Below, in pieces: positions 9,154 to 18,758 of a DNA stretch of 64,000 nt. The notes beneath the pieces were generated by a model. That model worked only from the letters and a program-made list of their open reading frames with translations, searched no databases and was not told where the DNA came from. The stretch covers positions 1-64,000 of the forward strand of contig JAIXMX010000004.1 in assembly GCA_020328155.1 (NCBI GenBank), given 5' to 3'. Positions within the stretch are counted from its first letter, which is position 1. Each line of letters opens with the position of its first letter. The DNA is from Candidatus Endomicrobiellum agilis. GTDB taxonomy: Bacteria; Elusimicrobiota; Endomicrobiia; Endomicrobiales; Endomicrobiaceae. Position numbers and translations under genes: made by a program.

Positions 9154-9960
9154 ATGAAAATGACAATTAATAATACGTCTGAAAAAAAAGGACTCCCTGC
9201 AGGTATTTGGACAAAATGCAAAAAATGTGATCAGATTCTTTTGCAAAAAGATTTTGAAGAGAATCTTATGGTATGTCCTAAATGTGGATATTACACAAGA
9301 CTCAGCGCGCGAAAAAGAATTGAGTTTATCGTAGATAAAGGAAGCTTCAAAGAAATGGACGTAAGTATTAAACCTGTTAATTTTCTGGACTTTCCCGGAT
9401 ATTCCGATAAGATAAAAAAATCTGAAATAAACGACGCTGTCGTCACAGGTGAGGCAAAAATTAACGGATATAGTGTTGTAATGGCAGTTATGGACTTTGG
9501 ATTTATGGGCGGCAGCATGGGATCTGTAGTAGGTGAGAAAATAGTAAGAGTGATAGAAAAAGCTTTGAAAAAAAAATATCACGTAATCATTATTTCCGCT
9601 TCAGGCGGAGCAAGAATGCAAGAAGGAACAATATCCCTTATGCAAATGGGCAAAACAAGCGCTGCCCTTGCAAAACTTGCTGATGACGGACTTGCCTTTA
9701 TCTCAATTTTAACAGATCCTACAACTGGCGGCGTTGCCGCAAGCTACGCAATGCTCGGCGATATAAATATTGCAGAACCAAAAGCTTTAATAGGTTTCGC
9801 TGGACCTAGAGTCATTGAGCAAACTATAAGGCAGCAGCTTTCAGAAGGATTTCAGCTTTCCGAATTTCTGGAGAAACACGGTATGGTTGATATTGTTGTA
9901 GAAAGAAAAGATATGAGAGATGTTCTGACTAAAGTGTTAAAGTTTTTTTATAGTAAATAA
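9154..9960 (+). CDS. accD: Acetyl-CoA carboxylase carboxyltransferase subunit beta
   Basis: The beta half of the carboxyltransferase that makes malonyl-CoA for fatty acids, working with AccA. I start at the ATG at 9154 because GGAGG at 9139-9143 sits 10 bases upstream; this gives 268 residues. A TTG at 9133 is in frame but overlaps that ribosome site. The N-terminal zinc ribbon is present (C-KC near residue 16, C-KC-GYY near 38). The crotonase-like core has SASGGARMQEG and ADPTTGGVAASYA-type sequence (here TDPTTGGVAASYA). It overlaps folC by one base (TAATG). Confidence 0.97.
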   Translation: MKMTINNTSEKKGLPAGIWTKCKKCDQILLQKDFEENLMVCPKCGYYTRLSARKRIEFIVDKGSFKEMDVSIKPVNFLDFPGYSDKIKKSEINDAVVTGEAKINGYSVVMAVMDFGFMGGSMGSVVGEKIVRVIEKALKKKYHVIIISASGGARMQEGTISLMQMGKTSAALAKLADDGLAFISILTDPTTGGVAASYAMLGDINIAEPKALIGFAGPRVIEQTIRQQLSEGFQLSEFLEKHGMVDIVVERKDMRDVLTKVLKFFYSK

Positions 9961-11222
9961 TGTTTTTTGAAACACTAAAAGAATATGAAGGAATGACTCC
10001 AGGACTTTCAAGGATAAAAAAATTCCTTAAAAGCATAGATAATCCTCAAAATAATTTAAGAATAATTCATATAGCAGGTACTAACGGAAAAGGGTCAACA
10101 GCAGTCTTTATATCCGAAATTTTAAAGGCAGGTGGATATAGAACGGCTTTGTACACTTCTCCACATTTAATTAATATTACAGAAAGAATTAAAATCAACG
10201 GAAAGAATATATCTATAAAAAATTTTGATAATTTATCAAAAAAATATCTAGAAAGAGCTGTAAAATATAAACTCTCATATTTCGAATATTTGACTGTATT
10301 AGCTTTTATATATTTTGCAGAGCAGAAAGCTGATGTCGCTGTAATTGAAACAGGGCTTGGCGGGCGTTTTGATGCAACAAATATCATAGAAAAACCTTTA
10401 ATTTGTATCATAACATCAATTGCAAAAGAACATCAGGAAATACTGGGAACTTCTATTGAAAAAATAGCTTTTGAAAAAGCCGGAATAATAAAAAATGGCG
10501 CTTATGTTATCTGCGGAAAACTGCCTGAAAAAGCAGTAATTGTAGTAAAAAATAAATCAAATCCGTACTTATATGGAAAGGATTTCAAAGCTGTAAATAA
10601 TAAAGGTGATAGAGATATACAGGAATTTAGCTATATAAGTAGAAACACAAAAATGCAAAATCTCGAAATACGGCTTTTAGGCAAACATCAAGTTATAAAT
10701 GCTTCAACTGCCCTTTTTGCTGTAGAACTCTTAAATAAAAGAGGATACTATTTAAGCGAAACGCATATAAGGACAGGCTTAAAAAATGCTGTTTGGCAAG
10801 GACGATTTACCATAAAAAAAATTAGTAATAAGGATAAAAATTTTAAACTGATTATAGATGGCGCCCACAATATTCAGGGGTTGGACGTATTTTTTGAAAC
10901 ATTCGCACAACTCAATTTTTCAAAAAAAAAGAGGATTTTTATTTTTGCCGTTATGAAAGAAAAAAAGTATAAATGTATGGTAAAAAAAATAGTTCCTTTT
11001 GCAAAAAAAATAATATTACCACAGATAAGCAATAGCAGGGCTTTACATCCCAAAGTTTTAAAGCGTGAATTTTCAAAGTATATTGATCAAGGCAGAATTT
11101 GTACAGTCGATTCTGTAAAAAGCGCTTGCGATATGATAGATAATAATGAAACAGCGGCAGTAATAGGTTCTCTTTATCTTGCAGGAGAAGTTTTAAAATA
11201 TATAGATGAAATAATAGGATAA
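9960..11222 (+). CDS. folC: Folylpolyglutamate / dihydrofolate synthase
   Basis: ATP-dependent Mur-ligase-fold enzyme that adds glutamate to folates and may also join dihydropteroate and glutamate. It is 420 residues. The P-loop HIAGTNGKGST lies at about residues 37-47, ETGLGGRFDATN at about 130, and the DGAHN motif of the C-terminal domain at about 300. The start overlaps the accD stop by one base, an accD-folC pairing seen in many bacteria. It is followed by 1.4 kb of decayed sequence. An unfused cyanophycin-like ligase is very unlikely. Confidence 0.94.
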   Translation: MFFETLKEYEGMTPGLSRIKKFLKSIDNPQNNLRIIHIAGTNGKGSTAVFISEILKAGGYRTALYTSPHLINITERIKINGKNISIKNFDNLSKKYLERAVKYKLSYFEYLTVLAFIYFAEQKADVAVIETGLGGRFDATNIIEKPLICIITSIAKEHQEILGTSIEKIAFEKAGIIKNGAYVICGKLPEKAVIVVKNKSNPYLYGKDFKAVNNKGDRDIQEFSYISRNTKMQNLEIRLLGKHQVINASTALFAVELLNKRGYYLSETHIRTGLKNAVWQGRFTIKKISNKDKNFKLIIDGAHNIQGLDVFFETFAQLNFSKKKRIFIFAVMKEKKYKCMVKKIVPFAKKIILPQISNSRALHPKVLKREFSKYIDQGRICTVDSVKSACDMIDNNETAAVIGSLYLAGEVLKYIDEIIG

Positions 11223-12589
11223 AATTTTGAGCATAGACGTGGAACACGTATAAAAGTAGCTGTTATTATTTCTAGAGGCTTAGTAGAGACAGTCACATTT
11301 ATTGATACCGGCATAAGCGCAAAACCATTGAATATCGTAAATCAATAGTTGCAATAGCTTCCAAACTTAAAAATTATTCCAAAATAAAAACATAAGCATA
11401 GGAGTAGTGAAAGAGCTTGCAGACACAGCTCGGTTATCAGAAATTAAGTGGCATTCATTACCCTCAGACTATTGCATAGAGTTGAGGAACTTACGTATTT
11501 CCTTACTATAACTATATTAGCTGGCGAACACAAGAGTTATGCCTTTACTTTTAATAGGTATCATTATAATGTGAAAGTGGAATTTGTTAAAGAGAATAAG
11601 CAGTATTTTGTTATTGCCGAACGTGGTTTGAAAGAAAAATCAAAGGTGTTACAAGTGTTGACATTGTTAAAACATACGCTACGTGATTTCATCTTTCAAT
11701 CGAGCAAATAATTATTGGAAGAAAGCTCATATTGAGACTTTTCAGGAGCCGGGTTCAGTGGAATACTCTTCGGACGTTTTGATTGGTTTACATTTTGATG
11801 TTACCTACTCATAGATAGAATGTGAAGCAACAAATGAAGATATTGAAGAAGTCAAGGAAGAGCAAAGAGAGATATCACGCTTATAACCTTAAAGGATAGA
11901 CTCCACACAGTTGAGAGTAGAGTTAACTTTGAATATTGTCCTGCATACGATTAGACCTCAGGATAATACTCGGTAAAACGTTATCAGATAAAGAAAACGT
12001 CTATATCGTGCCAAATGATGAATTGTTAGACTTAGTGAAAGTGAAAGGATTGGACGATAAGGGCAAAAAACTTTTATGTAGCCAAAAGCTATACTTTATA
12101 GAGTAATGGAGAGAGCGAGGAAAAAACTATCACCTAAAATTCGAAAAATTAGCAAAAGAATATCTGGCTAGCATTGACGTAACTAGTAGAAAAAAGTAAT
12201 AGACCTTTACATAAAAAGTAAACCACACGATGACCGGTGCAAAGGATGTGAACCGCTTATTGAATAAACCTTTTTTGTTCCTAACTCATTTTTTCGAAAA
12301 AGTAGAAAATGATTATAAAATTAAAGTGGAGGAGCTTGCAAGGGAAAAATTTAGCAGTATTCCCTATTTAAAGATTGGACAGAAATGAATTTATATCTTG
12401 AGGATGTGGAAAAAGTGGTATCGCAGAAAATACCAAATTATAAAAAAGTTGAATTGGTATCTATGTCGAATAAGCATGGCTTAAAGAATGTTGCTACTTT
12501 TTCAATGTCTGATAGTAAATTTTATTTATTCTAATGGTAAGAGAAAAAAGTAATGGTTGATTTAAAAATAAGGTTTACTAATGACACAT
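11223..12589 (+). other. Gene graveyard downstream of folC
   Basis: About 1.37 kb without an intact gene. Protein-like plus-strand pieces in several frames include TFIDTGISAKP and EYRKSIVAIASKLKNYSKIK (about 11300-11390), the helicase relic listed separately, and a 49-codon ORF at 12385-12534 (LEDVEKVVSQKIPNYKKVEL). It is best read as remains of one or more mobile-element genes. I see no RNA gene, terminal repeat or transposase. Confidence 0.5.
11448..11814 (+). pseudogene. DnaB-like helicase fragment
   Basis: After one frameshift near 11690 the sequence reads SSFNRANNYWKKAHIE, then FQEPGSVEYSSDVLIGL, closely following the SSLNRANY... and FKESGAIEYSSDVLIGLQ signature of replicative-helicase-type ATPases carried by plasmids, phages and integrative elements. 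The upstream open frame (87 codons) ends RGLKEKSKVLQVLTLLKHTLRDF, which fits the region between the Walker B and the S(L/F)NR motif of DnaB proteins. The Walker A part is not recognisable. A stop ends the frame at 11812. Confidence 0.6.
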
Positions 12590-13351
12590 TTATGTTATTT
12601 GTTTTTTCGCTGCCTCATACATAATTAAAGACGCCGCAACGGCAGCGTTCAAAGATTCGGCGTTGCCTAGCATATATATTTTAACAAGAATATCTGCTAA
12701 GGTTTCTGTGTTGCTTTTAAGACCATTGGCTTCATTGCCTATTATGAAAGCGCTTTTATTTGGGAATTTAATATCGTTTAAATACTTTTTCCCTTTCAAC
12801 GATGCGGCAAATACGGAAATTTTTTCTTTTTTCATTAAATTCAGCGTATTTTCAATATCGATATTATCTATTATAGGTAGATGAAATATTGAACCCGTTG
12901 TCGCTCTTACGGTTTTGTCAGAATATATATCGGCACTTCCCTCTGACACAAACACGGCTTTTACGCCGAATGCGTCTGCGGAACGTATAATTGTTCCGAG
13001 ATTGCCCGGATCCTGAATGTTTTCCAAAATTATGAACAGTCCGGAATTTTTGGTAACCTCTTCAATACTATAGTGTTTTTTCTCAACTATAGCCATTATT
13101 CCCTGCGGAGATTGTGTCGCTGACAATTTTTTGAAAAGTCGATTGGAAAGCATTATAACGTTTTTAAAACCTCTGACGTCGTTTTTATATTTTTCGGATA
13201 TAAAAACTTGCCTTATAACCCGGTTTTTTGGAATTTCATCAACTTGTTTTTTACCCTCAACAAAGAAAACTCCATTTTTATCGCGTAATTTCTTATTTTG
13301 TAAACTGAGGGCATCTTTGAAAATTTGATTTTGAATGCTTTTAATTATCAT
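12590..13351 (-). CDS. TrmH/SpoU family RNA 2'-O-ribose methyltransferase
   Basis: 253 residues with an N-terminal substrate-binding domain (MIIKSIQNQIFKDA ... FFVEGKKQVDE) and a C-terminal SpoU knot: ENIQDPGNLGTIIRSADAFG near residue 112, FIIGNEANGL near 195 and SLNAAVAASLIMYE near 230. These are the three SAM-binding motifs of the family, and the Asn of motif 1 is kept. Enzymes of this layout modify 23S rRNA or tRNA; which nucleotide cannot be told from the sequence. It is convergent with the graveyard and alone on this strand here. Confidence 0.88.
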   Translation of the reverse strand: MIIKSIQNQIFKDALSLQNKKLRDKNGVFFVEGKKQVDEIPKNRVIRQVFISEKYKNDVRGFKNVIMLSNRLFKKLSATQSPQGIMAIVEKKHYSIEEVTKNSGLFIILENIQDPGNLGTIIRSADAFGVKAVFVSEGSADIYSDKTVRATTGSIFHLPIIDNIDIENTLNLMKKEKISVFAASLKGKKYLNDIKFPNKSAFIIGNEANGLKSNTETLADILVKIYMLGNAESLNAAVAASLIMYEAAKKQIT

Positions 13352-13780
13352 ATACTCATTTAAAATTGTGATAGATTCGGCGCTTAAGAATTAAATATAA
13401 ATTGTTGAAAGGCAAAAAGATGAATTAAATATTTATCAAATAACATTATATATTTTTTGTGTGTATAGTAAAATAATTTATATTGGTTAGATTATATCCG
13501 CATGATTGTAATAAAGTATTTTAATATTATTTCTATTATTTGTCTCTCTTTCTCATTTTACTTTAGCTTTTTTGTATATATGTTTTAATCTATTTACCTT
13601 AACAAGTACTTTCTTTCGTTCTCCTATTTTTATCTTTTTTTGATAAAATTCTTTTAATTTATTAAAGATCTTTCTTTTATTTTCTTAGTTGTACATGATC
13701 ATTGAGCTTGGATGTTGAAGAGGGGCGAAAAACAGCATTTAAAAAGTATGATTTAAATATGTAAATTAAGGATAAACAAA
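13352..13780. other. Divergent intergenic region upstream of msbA
   Basis: About 430 bases between the divergently transcribed TrmH-type gene and msbA. It is very AT-rich and presumably holds both promoters. I found no convincing ORF, RNA gene or hairpin. Confidence 0.4.
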
Positions 13781-15565
13781 ATGAATATTTTCTCAAGAAT
13801 AAAAAAACAAATCGCTGGTAATGTAAACACCGGCATTTTTATAAAAGTAAAGCGTCTATGGGTTAACTATATTTTGCCGCAATGGAAACTTTTTGTGGTT
13901 TCGGTAGTTTTTATGGTGATATTTGGAATTTTGGAAACTGCATCTGTCAAACTGCTTGAGCCTATCTTTAATGAAGTGTTTATAGATAAAAATAAAGAAG
14001 TTCTCAAATGGGTTGCCATTCAGATTATAGTTCTTTACGCCGCAAAAGGTATTGCCTTTTATGTGCAGGCTGTAGCTATGTCAAGACTTGGCGTAAATTT
14101 TGTAAGGAGAATGCAAGGCGATTTATATGATAAAGTTGTCGTGCAAGATTTAGAATTTTTCCATAAGAATAATTCGAGCAGTGTTTTAATGTATTTTATG
14201 GGCGATTTAAATGTGATAAGAGATGCCGTATTAAACGGCGTTACGACTCTTGTCAAAGACTCCTGTTCAGTAGTTTTTTTAGTTGTTCTTATGTTTTGGA
14301 AATGTTTTGATATGGCTCTGGTTACGTTTTTGCTTTTCCCGATGGCATTTTATCCGATAGTGTACTTTGGAAAAAAAATGAAGAAGTTTTTTTCCAAACA
14401 ACAATTATCTTTCGGAAATCTGCACGCAATTCTAACGCAGTCGTTTCAAGGTATTAAAATTGTCAAGTCTTACAATATGGAGAAAGTCGAATCTCAAAGA
14501 GTAAAAGATAGTGCTGATGTGATATCAAACATTCATGTGAAAATGGCAATAAATAATAATATATTAAGTCCTTTGATGGAATTTTTTGGGAGTATCGCTT
14601 TAGCAGGAACTCTTTTGTATGGCGGATATAGAATAATGCAGGGGTCTCTCACTACCGGTTCTTTTATGGTATTTTTGTTTGCTGTGGTTACAGTATATAA
14701 ACCTATGAAATCTTTGGCGGGTTTAAATATGCGCATTCAGATGGGCATAATTGCTATTGGTCGTATTTTTACCGTAATGGATCAAAATCCTGCGATAGTT
14801 GATAAAACAGATGCAAAAGTATTCAAAGCAACGCGAGGAATTATAAAAGTTGATAATGTCAAATTCGGTTATGTTCCGGGTGTCGAAGTTCTGCACAGCA
14901 TAAACTTGGAAGTAAGGGAGGGAGAAAAAGTCGCAATAGTCGGAGCCGTCGGTTCTGGAAAATCTACTTTAATAAATTTGATACTCAGGTTTTATGACGT
15001 TCGGGAGGGAAGCATAAAAATTGACGGTGAGGATGTAAGAGATGTCACTATGAAATCTTTGAGGGACAATATAGCTTTTGTTCCGCAGGAGGTAGTGCTT
15101 TTTGATGATACCATTAAGAAGAATATTTTGGTAGGTAGATCTGATGCAACTGATGAAGAAGTCATAGAGGCGTCAAAAAGTGCCGCCGCTCATGGTTTTA
15201 TTATAAATCAAGACCGTAAGTATGACACACTTGTCGGTGAAAGAGGCAGTAATTTGTCCGGTGGACAAAAACAAATGATATCTATTGCGAGAGCTATGTT
15301 AAAGAATGCTCCGATAATTTTGCTTGACGAAGCTACAAGCTCACTGGATTCCGAATCTGAAAAAATGGTTCAGAATGGTCTTGAGAAACTGATAAAAGGT
15401 AGAACTTCAATAACTATAGCACATCGCTTATCTACTGTAGTCAATTCTGACAGAATATATGTATTCGACTCCGGTAGTATTGTAGAATCTGGGACACATA
15501 AAAAACTTCTGGCATTAAATGGCTTTTACACAAATATTTATAGGCTTCAGTTTATGCATAACTGA
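13781..15565 (+). CDS. msbA: MsbA-type lipid A / lipid ABC exporter
   Basis: Half-transporter of 594 residues that would act as a homodimer in the inner membrane, flipping lipid A-core or a related lipid. The first 340 residues hold about six membrane segments (starting FVVSVVFMVIFGILE). The nucleotide-binding domain has Walker A GAVGSGKST near residue 390, the Q-loop VPQEVVLFDD, signature LSGGQKQ near 492, Walker B IILLDEAT and the H-loop AHRLSTV. It is intact, with no neighbours in operon. Assignment to lipid A rather than drug or peptide export rests on family resemblance and the kdsD-like gene. Confidence 0.87.
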   Translation: MNIFSRIKKQIAGNVNTGIFIKVKRLWVNYILPQWKLFVVSVVFMVIFGILETASVKLLEPIFNEVFIDKNKEVLKWVAIQIIVLYAAKGIAFYVQAVAMSRLGVNFVRRMQGDLYDKVVVQDLEFFHKNNSSSVLMYFMGDLNVIRDAVLNGVTTLVKDSCSVVFLVVLMFWKCFDMALVTFLLFPMAFYPIVYFGKKMKKFFSKQQLSFGNLHAILTQSFQGIKIVKSYNMEKVESQRVKDSADVISNIHVKMAINNNILSPLMEFFGSIALAGTLLYGGYRIMQGSLTTGSFMVFLFAVVTVYKPMKSLAGLNMRIQMGIIAIGRIFTVMDQNPAIVDKTDAKVFKATRGIIKVDNVKFGYVPGVEVLHSINLEVREGEKVAIVGAVGSGKSTLINLILRFYDVREGSIKIDGEDVRDVTMKSLRDNIAFVPQEVVLFDDTIKKNILVGRSDATDEEVIEASKSAAAHGFIINQDRKYDTLVGERGSNLSGGQKQMISIARAMLKNAPIILLDEATSSLDSESEKMVQNGLEKLIKGRTSITIAHRLSTVVNSDRIYVFDSGSIVESGTHKKLLALNGFYTNIYRLQFMHN

Positions 15566-15932
15566 TTCCTCGCCATCTTTTAAAAAGGTATGTCGATTAT
15601 TCTATTTTTTAATTCTTACTAAAAAAAATCCAATATCTTACTAATGTTTTACGTTTTTTTGCTGTTTTTCTTCTATTAAATTTTTATTAAATCTAATTAA
15701 TGTGCTGTTGCACTTTTAATTTTTCATTAAAAAAGAATAATAAGCGTATTGTTGCTGAAAAGGAGTTAAAGTGTGATCATGATAATATGGAAAAAAAATA
15801 AAAGTCGTTAAAATTCTGCGGATTAAATACTCGCGATTTGGTGTCGTTTCATATTGTTAATTCGTTGTCTGTCTTTTAAAAATACTGTTTTTTTATATAT
15901 AATAACAAACTGCAATGAATTAGGAAAAAACT
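15566..15932. other. Intergenic region, nothing recognised
   Basis: About 370 AT-rich bases between msbA and nadK. It contains T-runs but no stable GC hairpin, ORF or RNA that I can support. The nadK promoter presumably lies at its end. Confidence 0.35.
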
Positions 15933-16754
15933 ATGGAATACACTACTGGAATTATTTACAATAAATCAAAAACGAATGCGAAGAAGCTTGCATTTGAAAT
16001 CGCATCGTGGCTTAAGCAAAATAGATGTAGGGTATTTGTGAGCGACTCCATGTCGATAAAACCTAAAAAGGTTGATTTTGTTTTATCATTAGGTGGCGAT
16101 GGCACAATGCTTAAAGTGATAAGGATATTCTCACCGTTGTCGGTTCCGATAAAAGGCATAAACATGGGGTCACTTGGTTTTTTGACGGATACCAACACAA
16201 GTGAGATATTTGTGCTTTTAAAAAATATTTTATCTTTGGGTTTTAGAATCGAAAAAAGAGTTTTGCTCTCTGCTGAATTTGAGTATAAAAACAAAAAAAT
16301 AAAGGCGATAGCAACAAACGATTGGGTGGTGCGCTCTTTGTCAGGCGGAAAGCTTATTACGGTTGACGTCAATATAGATGAAAATTTTACAGCAGAATAC
16401 AAATGCGATGGAATGATTATTGCAACACCTACGGGTTCAACTGCTTATTCCCTTGCGGCTTATGGACCTATAGTTTACCCTAATCTTCCTGTTTTTATTC
16501 TTACTCCTATTTCTCCGCACATGCTGACGCAAAGACCTATGATATTGTCTGATAAGAGCAGTATTTCATTTGTTACAAAAAACAAAGACAGCAATGGAAA
16601 AATTATGATATCAATAGACGGTCAAGAAAATTATACTCTTCCAAATGGGACAAAAGTAAAATTTTCTCTCTATAAAAAACCGCTTAAGCTTATAAAGAAC
16701 TGCAGTAAATCTTATTTTGAAACTCTAAAGACAAAGTTGCACTGGAGCATTTAA
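15933..16754 (+). CDS. nadK: NAD kinase
   Basis: Phosphorylates NAD+ to NADP+ in the cytoplasm. It is 273 residues, within the bacterial range. The diagnostic LGGDGTMLKV (about residue 51), GINMGSLGFLTD (about 74) and TPTGSTAYSLAAYGPIV (about 166) are present, along with SIDGQ near the C-terminus. Its stop overlaps the recN start by one base (TAATG). nadK-recN is a common bacterial pair, so the two are probably cotranscribed. Confidence 0.96.
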   Translation: MEYTTGIIYNKSKTNAKKLAFEIASWLKQNRCRVFVSDSMSIKPKKVDFVLSLGGDGTMLKVIRIFSPLSVPIKGINMGSLGFLTDTNTSEIFVLLKNILSLGFRIEKRVLLSAEFEYKNKKIKAIATNDWVVRSLSGGKLITVDVNIDENFTAEYKCDGMIIATPTGSTAYSLAAYGPIVYPNLPVFILTPISPHMLTQRPMILSDKSSISFVTKNKDSNGKIMISIDGQENYTLPNGTKVKFSLYKKPLKLIKNCSKSYFETLKTKLHWSI

Positions 16755-18430
16755 TGCTGCTTGCACTTTCCGTAAAAAACTACGCTTTAATTGAAGATCT
16801 AACCATTGATTTCACCAGCGGTTTTACTGTTATTACTGGTGAGACTGGATCTGGAAAATCTATTTTAATAAAATCCATTGAACTACTTGCCGGTGCGAGA
16901 GCGGACTTGTCGTGTATACGTTCAGGTTGTTCTGTATGCACTATAACCGCTTCTTTTGAATATAAAAATTCTAAGATTGCCGACTTTTTGGATAACTTTT
17001 CAATTTCTGTAGAGGATAATAATACTATTTTAATACGCAGAACAATTGAAAATACGGGGAGAAGCAGGGCTTTTATAAATGACTCGCAGATAAACATATC
17101 GGTACTTGCGACTCTTGGAGAACTGCTCATAGATTTTCAGGCACAATATGAGAAACATTCACTTTTGAGTTTAGATTCGCAGCTTGAAATTTTAGATAAC
17201 GGAATCGAGAATATTAGTCCGTTACTTGAAGAATCGTCAGCTTTATATACTCGCATAAAAATTTTAAAATCAAAACTTGAAACTCTAAGTTTATCAGATG
17301 TTGAAAGAGAAAGAAAGGTTGATTTATATTCTTTTCAGGTTAAGGAAATTGAAGACGCAAAACTTAAAATTGGGGAAGATGAAAAACTTGAAGCGGATAT
17401 TCCAAAATTAAAAAATGCAGAAAAAATTTCCGCCTTGTTACAAGAAATTATTTCAATATTATATTCTTCTGAAAATGCAATCTTGGGTAGTATTTTGAAA
17501 ACAAAGAAAAACATCGAAATTGTAAATTCTTACGGCGCAGATGCTTCTGAGGCTGTGTCTTTAATAGAGCAGGCATATTACCATGCTGAAGAAGCATATA
17601 GAGAAATTGAAGGCATTCTGTCCAAAATAAGACTAAATCCGGAAGAATTAAATGCTTTTCTTGAGAGAAGGGAAATTATAAAAAAACTTAAAAGTAAGTA
17701 CGGAGACAGTATTGAATCCATCATTGAATATAAAAATAAAATTGTCAGCGAGTTAAATTCTTTCAGTGATTGTAAAGACGAGTCCGAAAAGCTTAAAAAA
17801 GAACTTGAATCAGAGACAAAACGTTTGTCTGAGATATGTAGAATTATAAGCGGTAAAAGGCAAAAAGCTGCACAAATATTTGCAAAATCTGTGCGGGAAA
17901 AGCTTTTTGATTTAGAAATAAAAAATGTCGTATTTGAAGTGAAATTTGACAGAAAAGAACTGTCTGCAAATGGTTATGACTCTATAGAATTTATGTTTTG
18001 CGCAAATGCAGGCGAGAAAATTCTTCCTTTAAAGAATACGGCTTCAGGCGGCGAACTCTCAAGAGTGCTTCTTGCCATAGAGTTATCGTCAAAAATAAGA
18101 AATGACTGTACAGCGATATTTGATGAAATTGACACCGGGACAAGCGGGAAAACAGGCGAGAAAATAGGGGAAAAACTTGCCGAGCTTGCGAAAAGGAAAC
18201 AGGTATTTTCTATAACGCACCTGGCACAAGTTGTTGCGTTTGCGAAAATGCATGTAAAAATTTACAAAGAGATTGAAAATTCAAGAACTTATACAAAAGC
18301 GAAAATGCTCACGGAAACGGAACATATTGAAGAAATTGCAAGAATGATATCAGGCGAAAAGATAACAAAAGCGGCATTGAAACACGCAAGACACTTAGTA
18401 ATTGCTTCAAGAGACAAAATTTTACCGTAA
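16754..18430 (+). CDS. recN: DNA repair protein RecN
   Basis: SMC-like ATPase involved in double-strand break repair. It is 558 residues, the usual length. Walker A GETGSGKSIL is at about residue 31. A long coiled-coil middle (about 150-370, rich in K and E) separates it from the signature NTASGGELSRVLLA (about 433) and Walker B AIFDEIDTGTSG. The C-terminal end is complete. It is translationally coupled to nadK. Presence of recN says that recombination repair is at least partly kept. Confidence 0.96.
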   Translation: MLLALSVKNYALIEDLTIDFTSGFTVITGETGSGKSILIKSIELLAGARADLSCIRSGCSVCTITASFEYKNSKIADFLDNFSISVEDNNTILIRRTIENTGRSRAFINDSQINISVLATLGELLIDFQAQYEKHSLLSLDSQLEILDNGIENISPLLEESSALYTRIKILKSKLETLSLSDVERERKVDLYSFQVKEIEDAKLKIGEDEKLEADIPKLKNAEKISALLQEIISILYSSENAILGSILKTKKNIEIVNSYGADASEAVSLIEQAYYHAEEAYREIEGILSKIRLNPEELNAFLERREIIKKLKSKYGDSIESIIEYKNKIVSELNSFSDCKDESEKLKKELESETKRLSEICRIISGKRQKAAQIFAKSVREKLFDLEIKNVVFEVKFDRKELSANGYDSIEFMFCANAGEKILPLKNTASGGELSRVLLAIELSSKIRNDCTAIFDEIDTGTSGKTGEKIGEKLAELAKRKQVFSITHLAQVVAFAKMHVKIYKEIENSRTYTKAKMLTETEHIEEIARMISGEKITKAALKHARHLVIASRDKILP

Positions 18431-18684
18431 AAATATTCATTACTTTTTTAATATGTAAAAGATTGTGTAGCAAATTCTGTTTAGTGCAATTTCAGGATTG
18501 TTATTTTAATATTTTATCTTTTACTAATTTTAACGCAGTTTGTGATTTTTCAATCGCGATCATGCATAGAAATTGGTCAAGAATATGCGATTGTTATTCA
18601 ATTCTTGCATTGTAATATTATGGATGTTAAGTACAACACAGCCATATTTTTCTATTCAGAAAAATAATGAAAATGCTGTTTAAA

Positions 18685-18755
18685 CTCCGGGACTAGGATT
18701 CGAACCTAGACAAAGGGATCCAAAATCCCTTGTGCTACCATTACACAATCCCGGA
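18685..18755 (-). tRNA. tRNA-Gln (TTG)
   Basis: On the minus strand it folds as a cloverleaf: 7-bp acceptor TCCGGGA/TCCCGGA, a short D arm containing AATGGTAGC, anticodon loop with TTG, and a T arm around GGTTCGAATCC. The CCA is not encoded. It lies 4 bases downstream of the ispE stop on the same strand. Confidence 0.93.
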
Positions 18756-18758
18756 ATT

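Noticed and set aside
12590-13351. Assignment of the TrmH-type enzyme to rlmB or a specific rRNA site
   Set aside because: The sequence shows the family but not the target nucleotide, so no gene symbol is given.
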